The notes: generated by a model not told the origin, from the sequence alone. A stretch of DNA of 64,000 bases from Chrysemys picta bellii (GCF_011386835.1 NC_088795.1:105894434-105958433), one strand, 5' to 3'. Positions 26,211-36,190 are shown, counted from the stretch's first letter. Numbers and translations: made by a program.

Positions 26211-26250
26211 GTGCCCACACCCTGAGTGCTGTGCCCACACCCTGAGTGCT
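26211..26250 (+). repeat. Perfect 20-bp tandem duplication in CR1
   Basis: GTGCCCACACCCTGAGTGCT occurs twice in direct succession. Twenty is not a multiple of three, so it shifts the CR1 RT frame; it is a local slippage or repair scar in this copy. Confidence 0.95.
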
Positions 26251-26665
26251 GTGTCCAGTTCTGGTGACCCCATTTAAAAAAATGATATAGTGAAACTGGA
26301 AAAGATTCAGAGAAGGGCAACATAGTTGATTGAGGGTATGAAACACCTTTCATACAAGGAGAGATGAAAAAGATGAGGACTGTTCATCTTAGAAAAGAGC
26401 TGATTAAGGGGGAATATGGCAGAGGTCTATAAAAACATGAATTGCATGGAAAAAGTGAATAGAAAAGTATTTATCATTTCCCACAATACAAAAAAATAGG
26501 GCTCACCCGATAAAATTAATAAGCACTGAGTTTAATACAAATAAGAGGAAGTATTTTTTCACACAATGCACAATTAACCTGTGGAACTTCTTGCCATGAG
26601 ATGTTGTGATGGCCAAAATGTATAACAGGGTTCAAAAAAGAACTAGTTAAATTTATAGAAGATAG

Positions 26666-26841
26666 ATCATAGAATATCAGAATTGGAAGGGACCTCAGGA
26701 GGTCATCTAGTCCAACCCTCTGCTCAAAGAAGGACTAATCCCCAGACAGATTTTTGCCCCAGATTCCCTAAATGACCCTCTCAGTGATTGAATTGACAAC
26801 CCTGGGTTTAGCAGGCCAATGCTCAAACCACTGAGCTATGC
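26666..26841 (-). mobile_element. tRNA-derived SINE with CR1-like 3' tail
   Basis: On the minus strand the head has a Pol III A box (TAGCTCAGTGG, plus-strand 26828-26838) and a B box-like GTTGTCAATTCAATC (26786-26800). The body includes TCTGTCTGGGGATTAGTC. The tail has GACCTCCTGAGGTCCC and the TATTCTATGAT ending shared with CR1, indicating mobilisation by CR1 machinery. It interrupts the 3' UTR of the surrounding CR1 between GAAGATAG and GTTCATCC. Both Pol III boxes are slightly degraded. Confidence 0.88.
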
Positions 26842-27274
26842 AAGTTCATCCATAGCTATTAGCCATGATGGCCAGGAATGAAATCCCATATTTGGGGTGA
26901 CTTTAAACCTCTTAAAGCCAGAATCTGAAAGGGGAAGATAGGTGGATCGATCCAAAATTGCCCTATTCTGTACTCTTCCCCTGAAGCTCTAGTACTGGCC
27001 ACTTTCAGAGCCAGGAAACTGTGCTAGATGGATCATTGGTTTGACCCATTATGATATTTCTCATGTTCCTCTCATTTCTTTCCCTCACTCTCTTTTGAAA
27101 CAGCGATCCCTTTCTGCCCACTGCTTCAAGACATAGAATCAGAAATTTCCCCATATGGCAGATATCTTCTCTTTTCGGTATATCAGAAGGAAAATACAAT
27201 AATGATGACAAATAGCAATAATTGCACGTATATACAGATTTCACTCCATCTATCTAGGTACTTATTCAGGCCCC

Positions 27275-27716
27275 TGTCAGCTGCCTGGGATGGGAGTAGT
27301 CTAACCGAGTGGCTGGAGCAGGCAGTAGGCCTAGCGGTCAGATTCAAAGCCTTACTCAATCGCCAGGAGCCAAAGGCAAGGGAAAAAAACAAAAGGCAGA
27401 AACTAGGTATCAGAGCCAAAGGTCAAACTGAAGTCAGTAGTCAGAGCCAAGGATCAAACCAGAGGTCAGGAACTGGAGTGAGCATGGTATCAGGCAAGGG
27501 CAGGACGGAGGCAAGGCTTGGTGCAAGGCAGGAACAGCAGGCAGAATGGTGGGCATGAGCACTGAAAAGCCAGCGAGCTGCTGCTGGTTTAAGAGCCAGC
27601 CTGCTGACTTCTTCAGCCAATCATGTGGTATGGCTGATCAGGCAGTCTACTCCAGGCCAGCTATACCGATGAGGCTCCCTGGAGACTAGCTCTGCTGTCA
27701 TCCCTGATTCCTAACA
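27275..27716 (-). mobile_element. Probable solo LTR
   Basis: Plus-strand limits are TGTCAGCTGCC and TTCCTAACA, giving TG...CA ends on either strand. On the minus strand it begins TGTTAGGAATCAGGGATGAC and contains serial degenerate CTGACT/TTTGGCTCTGA motifs typical of reptile LTRs. Flanks (CCCC and CCTC) match only 3 of 4, so the target duplication is weak. The 27202-27558 frame is spurious. Confidence 0.5.
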
Positions 27717-27739
27717 CCTCCATCATTGTAGTATCTGTA

Positions 27740-27880
27740 GTAGTCTCACAATCATTAATGGATTTTACACACACAAAACTTTGTGAAATATGGAAGTATT
27801 ATCCCTATTTCACCATGGATAACTGAGGCTAAGGATAGATTAAGTGACTCACCCAAATATGTATTAACTGTGACCTTATT
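27740..27880 (-). mobile_element. MIR-type SINE fragment, antisense
   Basis: Plus strand shows TATTATCCCTATTTCACCAT, a GATAACTGAGGCTAAGGATA stretch and TTAAGTGACTCACCCAA, the complement of the MIR core. Old and diverged. Confidence 0.72.
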
Positions 27881-28429
27881 TCAATAAATGCTGAAGTATT
27901 TTGCTGAATCGGGGCCGCTGTATACAACAATGCCAACAACAGTCACAGTGGGTTAGCAAAGAAGTACCGAAGAATTTTGAAGGTGAAGAGATGACATTTC
28001 AGAAGTTCTGGAATTTAGCACTTAAAGGATAGGATGAGTTTTATACATAAGGACAAAGTTAAGCAAAAGAATAGTAAGCAAGAGACACAAATAAGCACAG
28101 ACAGACCATATCTTGGCTGAAGAATTATTTGTTTATGTAAATACATGTAAGAATACTTTTTTAAATACTTTTTTTAAGTAAACAAATATCAAAGCAAATA
28201 TTTGATTCTCTAAATCAGAATCCTTGAAAATTATGAAAGGATCCTTTATAAATTATATATACACAATATGAGGAAATGGCAGAAAAAGTAAAAATTGTCT
28301 TGCAAATTTCTTCCAAATGGCTAAGCTAGAAATTTGTCTACAGTAATTGAGAAATCAAATTTACAGGAGAGAAATGATGATGAAGTAAGAAGAGAACAAA
28401 TAAAACCTTAAATTGTTATTAAAATGTTT
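27881..28429. other. No recognisable feature
   Basis: AT-rich sequence. Its end may include the 5' part of the following CR1, but I cannot show this by eye. Confidence 0.45.
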
Positions 28430-29005
28430 GAAGCTCTGAAAATTGATAAAGGCACCAGAAGCAGACAACACTCAAAAGTGCTAATGGAAATGGGAACAGA
28501 AATTGGAGAAGCCAACAGAATACCATTATTTAAGAAAAGGCCTAGGGACACAGCAGGAAATTAAAGACCAAATAGTTTAACTTCAATTTGTAGAGAAAGT
28601 ATTAGAAACTATTTTAAACCATCAAGTAGAAAAATGCTTAGAAAAGCACAGCTTGATTAAAGGAAGCTAGTGTGGGTTTGGAATAGAAAGGTTATGCCTT
28701 ACTAATTTGTTAGTTCTCTTTGAGAATATTACTACCAGGGTAGACAAAGGGAACACAGGATAGACATCTTACTTAGATTTTCAGGAATACTTTAATATCA
28801 GAGGTTCATGTGTAAGGTACAGAGTCAATGAAACGAGAAAATCTGGCTAATTCGTTTAAAAGGAAGTGGCTAAAGGACAATGAACAAGTAACTATAAAAC
28901 TGGAGCATTGTCAGGCAAAAAAGAAATGAGCAATGAGGTCCCACAGAAATCACTCTGGTCTAGAGCATTGAAATTAAAACATCCCCATTTGAGGATGAGA
29001 TAATA
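28430..29005 (+). mobile_element. Old CR1-family RT fragment
   Basis: Frame-broken plus-strand text gives residues such as HSLIKGS, CGFGIERLCLTNLLVLFE, TRVDKGNT and YLDFQEYFNI, and a decayed counterpart of GVPQGSVLGP near 28940. Order and spacing follow the CR1 RT palm. Divergence is high. Confidence 0.75.
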
Positions 29006-29174
29006 CAGAGCTAGCACTGTCTGAAACATTTCATAGATAAAATGAAGGTCAACATTTCATAAGTTCTCTGAAAATATTTTTAATACCTTTTTGCCCCAGT
29101 GAAGTGTTGCCAGGGAAAACTGCTCATTGTTGAACAAAATCATGGCTTGTCCATCACAATAGAAGAAGTGTGCT

Positions 29175-29568
29175 CACAGACGCTGACTTTCCAAACTGCT
29201 GGGGAGTACTTGACCCCCGGCTCTGCCCCAGTCCCCCACCCCTGACTCTATCCCTTCCCCAAAGGCCTCACTCTGTCTCTTCCCACCCCTGCTGCACTGC
29301 CACCCCATCTCTTCCCACCCCTGCTCCACCTCAGTTCATCCCCATCCTCCCAGCACACCATTTCCATGCTGCAAAACAGCTGACTGTGGCGGGCGGGAGG
29401 CATGTGGAGGGAGTGGGAGGAGCTGATCTGCGGAGTCAGCCAGTGGGCAGGAGGTGCTGCGGGGAGGGAAAGGGGCTAGTAGGGGGGCTGCCAGTGAGTG
29501 CTCAGCACCCACCATTTTTTCCCCCTAGGTGCTCCAGCCTCAGCACACCCACAGAGTCGGCATCTATG
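29175..29568. mobile_element. GC-rich hAT MITE with exact 8-bp TSD
   Basis: Starts CACAGACGCTGACTTTCC and ends AGTCGGCATCTATG. AGTGTGCT is repeated exactly at 29167-29174 and 29569-29576. The body is CCCC/CTCC-rich, which explains the long 29170-29598 open frame. Same family as 30353-30654 and, in part, 44709-44830. Confidence 0.93.
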
Positions 29569-29825
29569 AGTGTGCTTCCAGAAGTCTTGTCTACATGAGG
29601 GTATTGAAACACTGATGGAAATGCTTTTCAGGAAGGGTTTGAGTTGATAAAGGTTTCAGTGATCAGAAAAAATAAAAATAGCAATATCTTTTCAGAAAGC
29701 ATGTTCACCCCACTTTTATATTTGGAGGTTAGGTTATAAAGGAAGAACAGCATTTGTTTTGGGTCAAAGTTCAAGTTGTTGTGTTATAATGAAATATGCA
29801 TTTCTTTATACTGAATAAGAATTGT

Positions 29826-29892
29826 GGGCCAAATTCTTGGCTGCTATCATTAACTTCAGTGCACCACTTAACACTATCCAAGAATTTGGTTG
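29826..29892. repeat. Short palindromic foldback
   Basis: GGGCCAAATTCTTGGCTG is complemented by CCAAGAATTTGGTTG at the right. A small inverted-repeat fossil. Confidence 0.55.
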
Positions 29893-30238
29893 AATGCATT
29901 TGCTTATTATGTGGGTAGCATAAGATTTATATCAACTATTCTTTTCATTACTTTTAAGTGCTTAGGTTTTATAAATAATGAAACAGGAAACCACATTGTC
30001 CCTACTTTGCAACTCTGACAGGTTTGAAAGGAAGGTTTTTGTGGACTGAACATTAAAAGTGTGCACACGAAAGGATGCACATACTTGGACTCTGATCCAG
30101 CTCTTATTGAAGTTTTGGGAATCTTTCTGTTGACTTCCATGAATTTAAGATGAGGCCTTCATTTTGTGCATCCAAAACAGCCACTCAGACTTCACGCATG
30201 TAAGTAAGTCAGGGCTGTGTACACCAATCCCCATTGAA

Positions 30239-30695
30239 GGGTATGTCTTCACTGCAATTTAAGGTGTAATTACAATTTGGACTGCAATATCTGGGCTGAC
30301 TTTAATCTAGCTAGCTCACTAAAAATAGCAGTGAATCTGTGGTAGCCTGGTCCATAGGCACCAACTTTCCCCGGCGCTGGTGGGTGCTCTCACCCCTCCG
30401 CCCCTGGCCCTGCCCTGACTCCACCCTTTCCCCGTCCCTGGCCCGCCCCCATTCCAACCCCTTCCTCAAAGTCCCCGCCCCAACTCTGCCCCCTCCCTGC
30501 CCCTATTGGACCCCTTCCCCAAATCCCTGCCCCGGCCCCACCTCTTCCCCGAGCACAACACGTTCCCTCTCTTCCCCCCAGCCTCCCCGCCATGGGGATG
30601 GGGAGCTGCCGGTGGGTGCTGAGCCCCGGAGCACCCATGGAGTCGGCACCTATGGCCTGGTCTGAAGCACAGGCTAGCAATGTGAGTATGTACCC
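30239..30695. mobile_element. MITE interrupted by a hAT element
   Basis: Left end GGGTATGTCTTCACTGC and right end GAGTATGTACCC form a short imperfect inverted repeat. The halves (30239-30352 and 30663-30695) are separated by a 302-bp hAT element with a clean target duplication, so the host MITE is the older of the two. Confidence 0.65.
30353..30654. mobile_element. GC-rich hAT MITE nested in a MITE, exact TSD
   Basis: Starts CATAGGCACCAACTTTCC and ends AGTCGGCACCTATG. GCCTGGTC is repeated exactly at 30345-30352 and 30655-30662. Body rich in CCCC/GGGTGCT blocks; the opposing open frames 30339-30665 and 30390-30737 are compositional artefacts. Confidence 0.95.
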
Positions 30696-30830
30696 AGGGT
30701 CACTGGGCAGGCTTGTACAGCCTCCACTGAAGTCCATTCAGCCTCAGCGCAGGTCTGGCTACCAGAAGGAGGCTGCCAGACAACTCTCCAATACCAAATT
30801 CTACAGGCCAATATACAAAAACCTGTAGGA

Positions 30831-31067
30831 GAACACTTCAGCCTCCCTGGCCACACAATAGCTGATGTAAAGGTAGCCATCTTACAGCAAAAAAACTTCA
30901 GGACCAGACTCCAAAGAGAAACTGCTGAGCTCCAGTTCATTTGCAAATTTGACACCATCAGATCAGGATTAAACAAAGACTGTGAATGGCTATCCAACTA
31001 CAGAAGCAGTTTCTCCTCCCTTGGTGTTCATACCTCAACTGCTAGCAGAGCACCTCACCCTCCCTGA
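30831..31067 (+). pseudogene. Penelope-like element, C-terminal end of ORF (GIY-YIG endonuclease tail)
   Basis: There is no ATG, but a frame is open from GAA at 30831 to TGA at 31065-31067 (78 codons). It contains EHFSLPGHTIADVKVAIL, then a basic segment, then ELQFICKFDTIRSGLN. The order H..D-V-I-L, basic region, E...I.KF-T...GLN is the pattern at the C-terminal end of Penelope-like GIY-YIG domains. The GIY-YIG catalytic part is missing upstream. A conserved 3' tail follows to 31219. A member of another retroelement class cannot be excluded without a search. Confidence 0.6.
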
Positions 31068-31219
31068 TTGAACTAACCTCGTTATCTCCATACTGATTTA
31101 TACCTGCCTCTGGAGATTTCCATTACTTGCATCTGAAGAAGTGAGGTCCTTACCCATGAAAGCTTATGCTCCCAATACTTCTGTTAGTCTTAAAGGTGCC
31201 ACAGGACCCTCTGTTGCTT
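31068..31219 (+). mobile_element. 3' tail of Penelope-like element with hammerhead-like core
   Basis: It shares its last segment (GAAAGCTTATGC, GTTAGTC, AAGGTGCCACA) with 48600-48655. Upstream of this block lies CTGAAGA (31133-31139), a weak stem-loop and GAAA (31158-31161), arranged like a hammerhead ribozyme core. This copy's stem II is badly paired, so any activity has probably been lost. Confidence 0.5.
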
Positions 31220-32479
31220 CAATCAAGTGCGAGTGACCATCTCCCAGAGCAGAGCTGTCACTTTGTGCATTTTTAAGTCCTTTGGCTTAGGATGCTGGAA
31301 CCAGGTTAGACCACTATATGCTATTTACCAGGGACGAAACTTCAAAAGACTTCTTCCTTATATTGTTTCAGTATTGGGAATTTGCCTTAATTACCCCCCA
31401 GTATTTTTTGATCCTGCAGGAAACATTTTTATCATACCCATTTAGCCAGGAATACAATCAGTAGCCAGCCCATAAAGATACGTATGATGTTTATAAAATT
31501 AACACAGTAGTCCTTGAATATTCCAGGACTCCACAACTTCTGTCACATCTCAATATAATTGTCTTTGAATATTCCATGTTTCCATAGTATCCCATCTGTC
31601 ATAATAAATATAGATTTAAGAAACAGAAATATAAAAATTGCAAAGGTTAATAAGTGGACAGGCTCATAATTTTGGTAGAAAAATTATAAATCTTGCATAA
31701 AGTTACAGTGCACTTTCAAACATACTGAGGCCTGTTGTATAATGGATTTACTCCTATTGCTGTATATGCTTGGCTGAATATTCACAATAGAAATCTTTTA
31801 TAATTAAACACACACCTCAGTTGAGCTTTGGCATTTAATCAATCGCAGGAGCCACTTATTGCTTCATACACTACGAAGCTCAACAGATTATCATTTAATT
31901 ATCTTAATTTATTGGAACATTGTGAGGGTTTTTTAAGGAACAGGTGTTGCAATTTAAAAAAAAAAAATCACATGGATTGTGCTTGCTCACCAACAGTTAT
32001 TGCTGCACTTTTGTAGGCAATACTAGAGAGCCCTATTTTAATCTAATTTTATAGCTTTATTTATTTATTTATTTATTTTAAATGGGTTGCTCAATGAGTG
32101 TTTATATTTTACCAGGCATCTGACAGGAAAGCATGTAGCAATGTAGAAAGTGCTTTAGACTCCAATTCATCAAAGCACTTAAGCCTATGCTTAACTTTAA
32201 GCACGTGGTTAAATCACAGTTAAACATGAGCCTAAGGTCTTTACGAAATCGGAATGGATTGTGGTATTGGAACCTAAATGTTGGATATTTTTCCCAACTA
32301 AATCAATATAGTCAAAACTGACCATCATTGACAGTAATTTGCATTCTTTTTAAAAGCCTAATCTGATAGAGGAAGGATTGAAGGGGCATGAAAATTGAAC
32401 TACTATAGTTGTGAGGAACTTCAGAGGAATGTAAGTAACTTCTGTGAATGGGAAACATGATAGCAGATTTAATTGAAGG
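31220..32479. other. Gene-free stretch
   Basis: AT-rich. A (TTTA)n run lies at about 32058-32080 and a poly-A at 31960-31970. No supported gene. Confidence 0.55.
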
Positions 32480-32622
32480 TTAACAAAAATGCACATTGGA
32501 GAGAATTTTTTTTCATAAAAGATATGCTCTAGGAATTATTTTGAGGCAGTTCTGTGACCTGTGTAATACAGGAGGTCAGACTAGATGATCACAATGGTCC
32601 CTTCTGAATCTATGAATAATTT
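32480..32622 (+). mobile_element. CR1-family 3' tail
   Basis: Includes ATACAGGAGGTCAGACTAGA, then TGATCACAATGGTCCCTTCT, then AATCTATGAAT. This is the terminal part of a CR1 subfamily also seen at 50.2 kb. Confidence 0.82.
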
Positions 32623-32656
32623 TATTTAAACATCCACCTTTCTGAATAAACTGTAA

Positions 32657-32785
32657 AAACCCAGGAATAGAACCTGGACATCACTGTGGATAGCTCAATG
32701 GATAGCTCTGGTCAATGTGCAATGATGTCAGAAAAGCAAAGAGAATGCTAGGACACATAAGAAATGGAATACAGAATAATATGGA
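32657..32785 (+). mobile_element. CR1 RT fragment
   Basis: Translates discontinuously to a stretch matching DLGVIVDSS...QCA...KKANRMLG of the RT C-terminal half: CACTGTGGATAGCTC, then AATGTGCAATGATGTCAG, then GCAAAGAGAATGCTAGG. Short and old. Confidence 0.7.
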
Positions 32786-32789
32786 AATT

Positions 32790-32940
32790 ATTATTATTGA
32801 TTACAATAGTGCCTAAGGACCAACCAAGAATGGGGCCCCCTTGTGCCAGGTTTAGAAACTAAATAGACAAGGCAGATGCAAGGAAAGGGGTATAACACCC
32901 AAGCAACATGAACAGTGTGATGGTGGCAAAGGTCATGTTA
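32790..32940 (+). mobile_element. SINE-like repeat, class uncertain
   Basis: A TTATTATTATTGATTACAAT start followed by a TGGGGCCCCCTTGTGCCAGG block is a recognisable interspersed motif of reptile DNA. I cannot assign a family or ends with confidence. Confidence 0.4.
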
Positions 32941-32946
32941 GTGCCA

Positions 32947-32977
32947 CTATCTATCTATCTATTTATTTATTTATTTA
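32947..32977. repeat. (ATCT)n-(TTTA)n microsatellite
   Basis: Tetranucleotide run ATCTATCTATCT passing into TTTATTTATTTA. Confidence 0.9.
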
Positions 32978-33046
32978 GGGGAGGGTTTTTTTATTGGAGA
33001 GGTCTGACTGGATGCCTGGATGACCTACACTGAGAATGCCACATTC

Positions 33047-33345
33047 AGGGCAGTCTGCAAAAAATAGGGCAGTCAATCCCCAAAACTGGTGTTTCTCCCC
33101 ACCCCCGCACCCCCCATCATTAGATTCACCAAGCCAGTAACAAAAAGACTTCTATAGTGCCACACTGGTTAACAAGCAGTCAAACACAAGCCCCTTTAGG
33201 CATTCCAGTCCTTGGCTCCCTTCTTGGCAAACAGGTCTAATATGATGAGAGGTTATTGAAAACCCATTTCACCATATGTGAGATTCTTACTGATCCCAAA
33301 GGATCAGACACTTCTCCTCAGGTCAATGTATATTTCAGATCTTAC
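33047..33345. repeat. Unclassified interspersed repeat, copy A
   Basis: Contains GGGCAGTCTGCAAAAAATAG and, 240 bp on, a CCCAAAGGATCAGACACTTC block followed by CAGATCTTACCCAAATATC. The same blocks in the same order and spacing occur at 50287-50600 (copy B), which shows that this is a dispersed family. It may be an LTR-type element; ends unclear. Confidence 0.5.
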
Positions 33346-33828
33346 CCAAATATCAGCTATAAAAGTGAAACCTTGGGCCAGATCCTTTCATCTCCAGTGT
33401 GCTGAACTTTGAACAGGGAAAGTTTAAGCCATGGGACTGAGATCTTCCAAATAATTATTTGGAATACCCTGGAAAATGCAAGGGAAGACTATCAGATTTT
33501 ATATTTAAGCAGCATTTGGATTCTGACCTTTTAGGATGATTCCAGAGAGACTTTTACAAGCTGGAAAATATAACATCACTCTATGATCCTGAAATATGAG
33601 CACTGAATATCATTTGTACATATATGATTCCTTAACTATTAGTAACACTCTTTTTTTCTTTATTAAGAAATCTTTAGTTAGTTTACTAAGGATTGGTTGA
33701 CAGTGTGATGTGGGCTGTCAAATGTTTTAAGCACAGCATGTGATTGAGAACTCTTCTTTGTTGAGCACACAATGATTCTCCACTTTGAAGTTAACATTCA
33801 ATTTCCTATGCATACACAGGTAATCTAG
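33346..33828. other. No recognisable feature
   Basis: AT-rich; no gene or clear repeat. Confidence 0.5.
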
Positions 33829-34497
33829 TGTGACAAAGTTCCTCCTCTATCTTCGTGGGTCCTGCACTTATTGGCAGATTTTCTTGCCTCAGAGATTCAC
33901 CATGTGGGTTAGGGGAACAGCCCAGAGACCTTCCCCTCTGGGAGAACCCACAGTCCAGGTCAATTGGGAGGTTTGGGGGGGGAACCCAGGCCTGCCCTCT
34001 ACTCCAGGTTCCAGCCCAGGGCCCTGTGGACTGCAGCGTCTATAGTGCCTCCTGTAACAGCTGCATGACAGCTGCAACTCCCTGGGTTACTTCCCCATGG
34101 CCTCCTCCAAACACCTTCCTTATTCTCACCACAGGACCTTCCTCCTGGTGTCTGATAACACTTGTGCTGCTCAGTCCTCCAGCAGTACACCCTCTCACTC
34201 TCAGCTCCTTATGCCTCTTGCTCCCAGCTCCTCACACTCACACCACAAACTGAAGTGAGCTCCTTTTAAAACCTAGGTGCCCTGATTAGCCTGCCTTAAT
34301 TGATTCTAGCAGCTTCTTCTTAATTGGCTCCAGGTGTCCTAATTAGCCTGTCTGCCTTAACTGGTTCTAGCAGGTTCCTGATTACTCTAGTGCAGTCCCT
34401 GCACTGGTCACTCAGGGAACAGAAAACTACTCATCCAGTGACCAGTATATTTGCCCTCTACCAGACTGCTGTACCCCATGAGTCTGGGTCTGTCACA
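33829..34497 (-). mobile_element. Solo LTR with 4-bp TSD
   Basis: The 669-bp element has perfect TGTGAC...GTCACA ends and CTAG duplications at 33825-33828 and 34498-34501. On the minus strand a TATA-like TTTTAAAAGG lies about 230 bp from the start, and an AATAAGG polyadenylation-like motif follows some 140 bp later, giving U3-R-U5 order. No internal retroviral or gypsy coding sequence flanks it, so it is a recombination-derived solo LTR. Retrovirus-like versus gypsy origin cannot be decided from the LTR alone. Overlapping open frames (33830-34253, 33889-34190) are accidental. Confidence 0.8.
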
Positions 34498-34501
34498 CTA
34501 G

Positions 34502-35534
34502 TTACACTATAACACAACAGCCAGTCATTCATTATCTCAAGTAGGTAAACTGAAGACAACATAGATAATATTATTGGTTTCCTACAATGTCTCACATCTT
34601 TGATCTTAAGGTTAATGACCACAGTTGCATACATAACATAAGGCAATTAAGACATGAAAGGGAATTTGAATCTACAAGCTAATTTGGTTACATTGTTAAA
34701 CTTCTAACAAGATATAGGTAAACACAAATATACTTAGCAATTATTCTTTGATTCTTATCAATACAGAGTGAATAAGTTGGGGATTGCTATCCTAATTAAC
34801 AATTTATTTGATACCCATACATAAGTGGATTGTCTTGATTACAATTGCAATGCCTCTTGTTAAATTGTTATGGGTCACACACGGGTTAGTTGGTTTGCCA
34901 GTAACAGATGGGGAACAGCAAAATGGAAAGAAAAGTGAAGGGAAAGGAGACATGGACCAGAAGAGAAGTGAGGAGGGACAGGGCTAAGGAAGAAAGAAAC
35001 AGGTTAAGAGACTGTGAGGAGCAGCAAAGAGAGGATTGGAGCAACTAGCCAATCAGCATGAAGAAGAGAATGTACACTCAAAATAGCAGGAAGTTTTCTG
35101 AAGTTCCCTGCTTTGCCTTTTTCTTCACCAGTTACTTTTGATTGGAGTCTTTGGCTGGCTCCTCTCTGTAGTTTTTTCACCAAGGCCACGTGATGGGAGG
35201 AAGGGAGGCACCATCTGAATCCTAGTTTCCCCAGCGTGTATATGGAGGTGTCTCCCCTGTACAGTTCTAGGTCACACAATGTACAATTAGCCAGTGGAAC
35301 TGATTGTCACAAGATATCATTAAGGCTAAGAACCTACCAAGTTTTTTTTAAAAAAGACATTTACATCTGTAACAAGAATATTCCAATAATGAAGAGTTTT
35401 GGAAGGGATGTAGACCCTCATGCTTTGAGGCACAAGTGTGCCTTAAACTAGCAAGGGTTAAAAAATACTTTTCTTGTGGAAAGATTATTTTATGAGTGCT
35501 TTCTGCAGGATTTCTTATACCTTACTTTGAAGCA
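34502..35534. other. Gene-free stretch
   Basis: Purine-rich segment at 34915-35035, otherwise AT-rich. No supported gene. Confidence 0.55.
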
Positions 35535-35607
35535 GTTGGTACTGGCCACTGGCTGAGACAGAATTCTGGACTAGATGGACTACAATTCTTATTCAGTAGA
35601 ACACTTC
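35535..35607 (+). mobile_element. CR1 3' end fragment
   Basis: TACTGGCCACTGGCTGAGAC, CTGGACTAGATGGAC and CTGTGTTCC match the last 70 bp of the CR1 type seen at 24-27 kb. Confidence 0.72.
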
Positions 35608-35635
35608 TGTGTTCCTAGTATTACCTCTAAGCATA

Positions 35636-35800
35636 TGTCTACACACCAAAGAAAAACCTGCAGCTGGCATTGGCTCATGGGGCTCAGGCTACAAGGCAGT
35701 TCCATTACTGTATAGTCTTCTGGGCTCAGCTGAAGCCCAGGCTCTAGTGAGGTGGGAGGGTCCCAGAGCTTGGGCTGCAGCCTCTACCTAGTTAAATCCT
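35636..35800. mobile_element. MITE fragment (ATGTCTACAC type)
   Basis: Starts ATGTCTACACACC. The interior has a CTCATGGGGCTCAGGCTACA segment and inverted arms around TTCTGGGCTCAGCTGAAGCC. The right terminus is lost or moved to about 35855-35870 (GTCTACACGTG). Confidence 0.55.
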
Positions 35801-35924
35801 ACTTAAAGGAAGTTTTAACCACTGTTCTCAAACAACACTGAAAACAGTTTTTGTCTGTCTACACGTGTAGTTAAACTATTGTTATGGAGTGGGTTAAACT
35901 TCATTGAAACTGGTGTGTGTAACA

Positions 35925-36190
35925 GGGCAGGTCTACACTTAAAAGGCTACAGCGATGTAGTGCTTCAGTGAAGACACTATGATGCCAACCTGAGAGCTTC
36001 TCCTTCCAGCATAGTTAATCCACCTCCATGAGAGGTGGTAGCTATGGTGACAAGAGAAGCCATTCTGTTGACATAGCGCTGTCTACATCAGTGGTTAGGA
36101 CAGTATAACTGCATTGCTCAGGGCTGTGGATTTTTCACACCCATGAGTGACACCATTATACTGATGTAAGTTTGTGGTGTAGGCCTGGCT
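35925..36190. mobile_element. MITE, copy 1 of a family in the 36-37 kb cluster
   Basis: Starts GGGCAGGTCTACACTT and ends GTGGTGTAGGCCTGGC. It shares AGCGATGTAGTGCTTCAGTG, GAGAGCTTCTCC, GACATAGCGCTGTCTACA and TTTTCACACCC-type blocks with 37140-37394, in the same orientation. A further partial MITE piece (TCCACCTCCCTGAG, TCAACCTAGCACTATCTAC) follows to about 36283. Confidence 0.78.

Larger units (their letters stand above)
24060..27070 (+). mobile_element. Long CR1 LINE (EN + RT remnants) with two nested insertions
   Basis: This is the most complete CR1 here. The endonuclease domain remnant at about 24260-24470 has GGFNYPHIDWVQ (GDFN box with Asp to Gly) and LEPTRGEAML. The linker and RT follow: ILKELKYKIAELLTVACNLS near 25205, GNYRPVSLTS-like residues near 25350, YFQKAFDKVLRQQ near 25570. 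The 3' UTR ends near 27066 with CTAGATGGATCATTGG and TTTCTCATGTTC. It is broken by stops, by a Harbinger-type MITE at 25795-26079 and by a tRNA-SINE at 26666-26841. Removing these two restores colinearity, so both inserted later. Confidence 0.92.

Noticed and set aside
27202..27558. 118-codon Gln/Arg-rich frame
   Set aside because: Antisense to a probable LTR with internal repeated motifs.
29170..29598. 142-codon Pro/Ser/His-rich frame
   Set aside because: It matches the limits of a hAT MITE almost exactly, including its target duplications.
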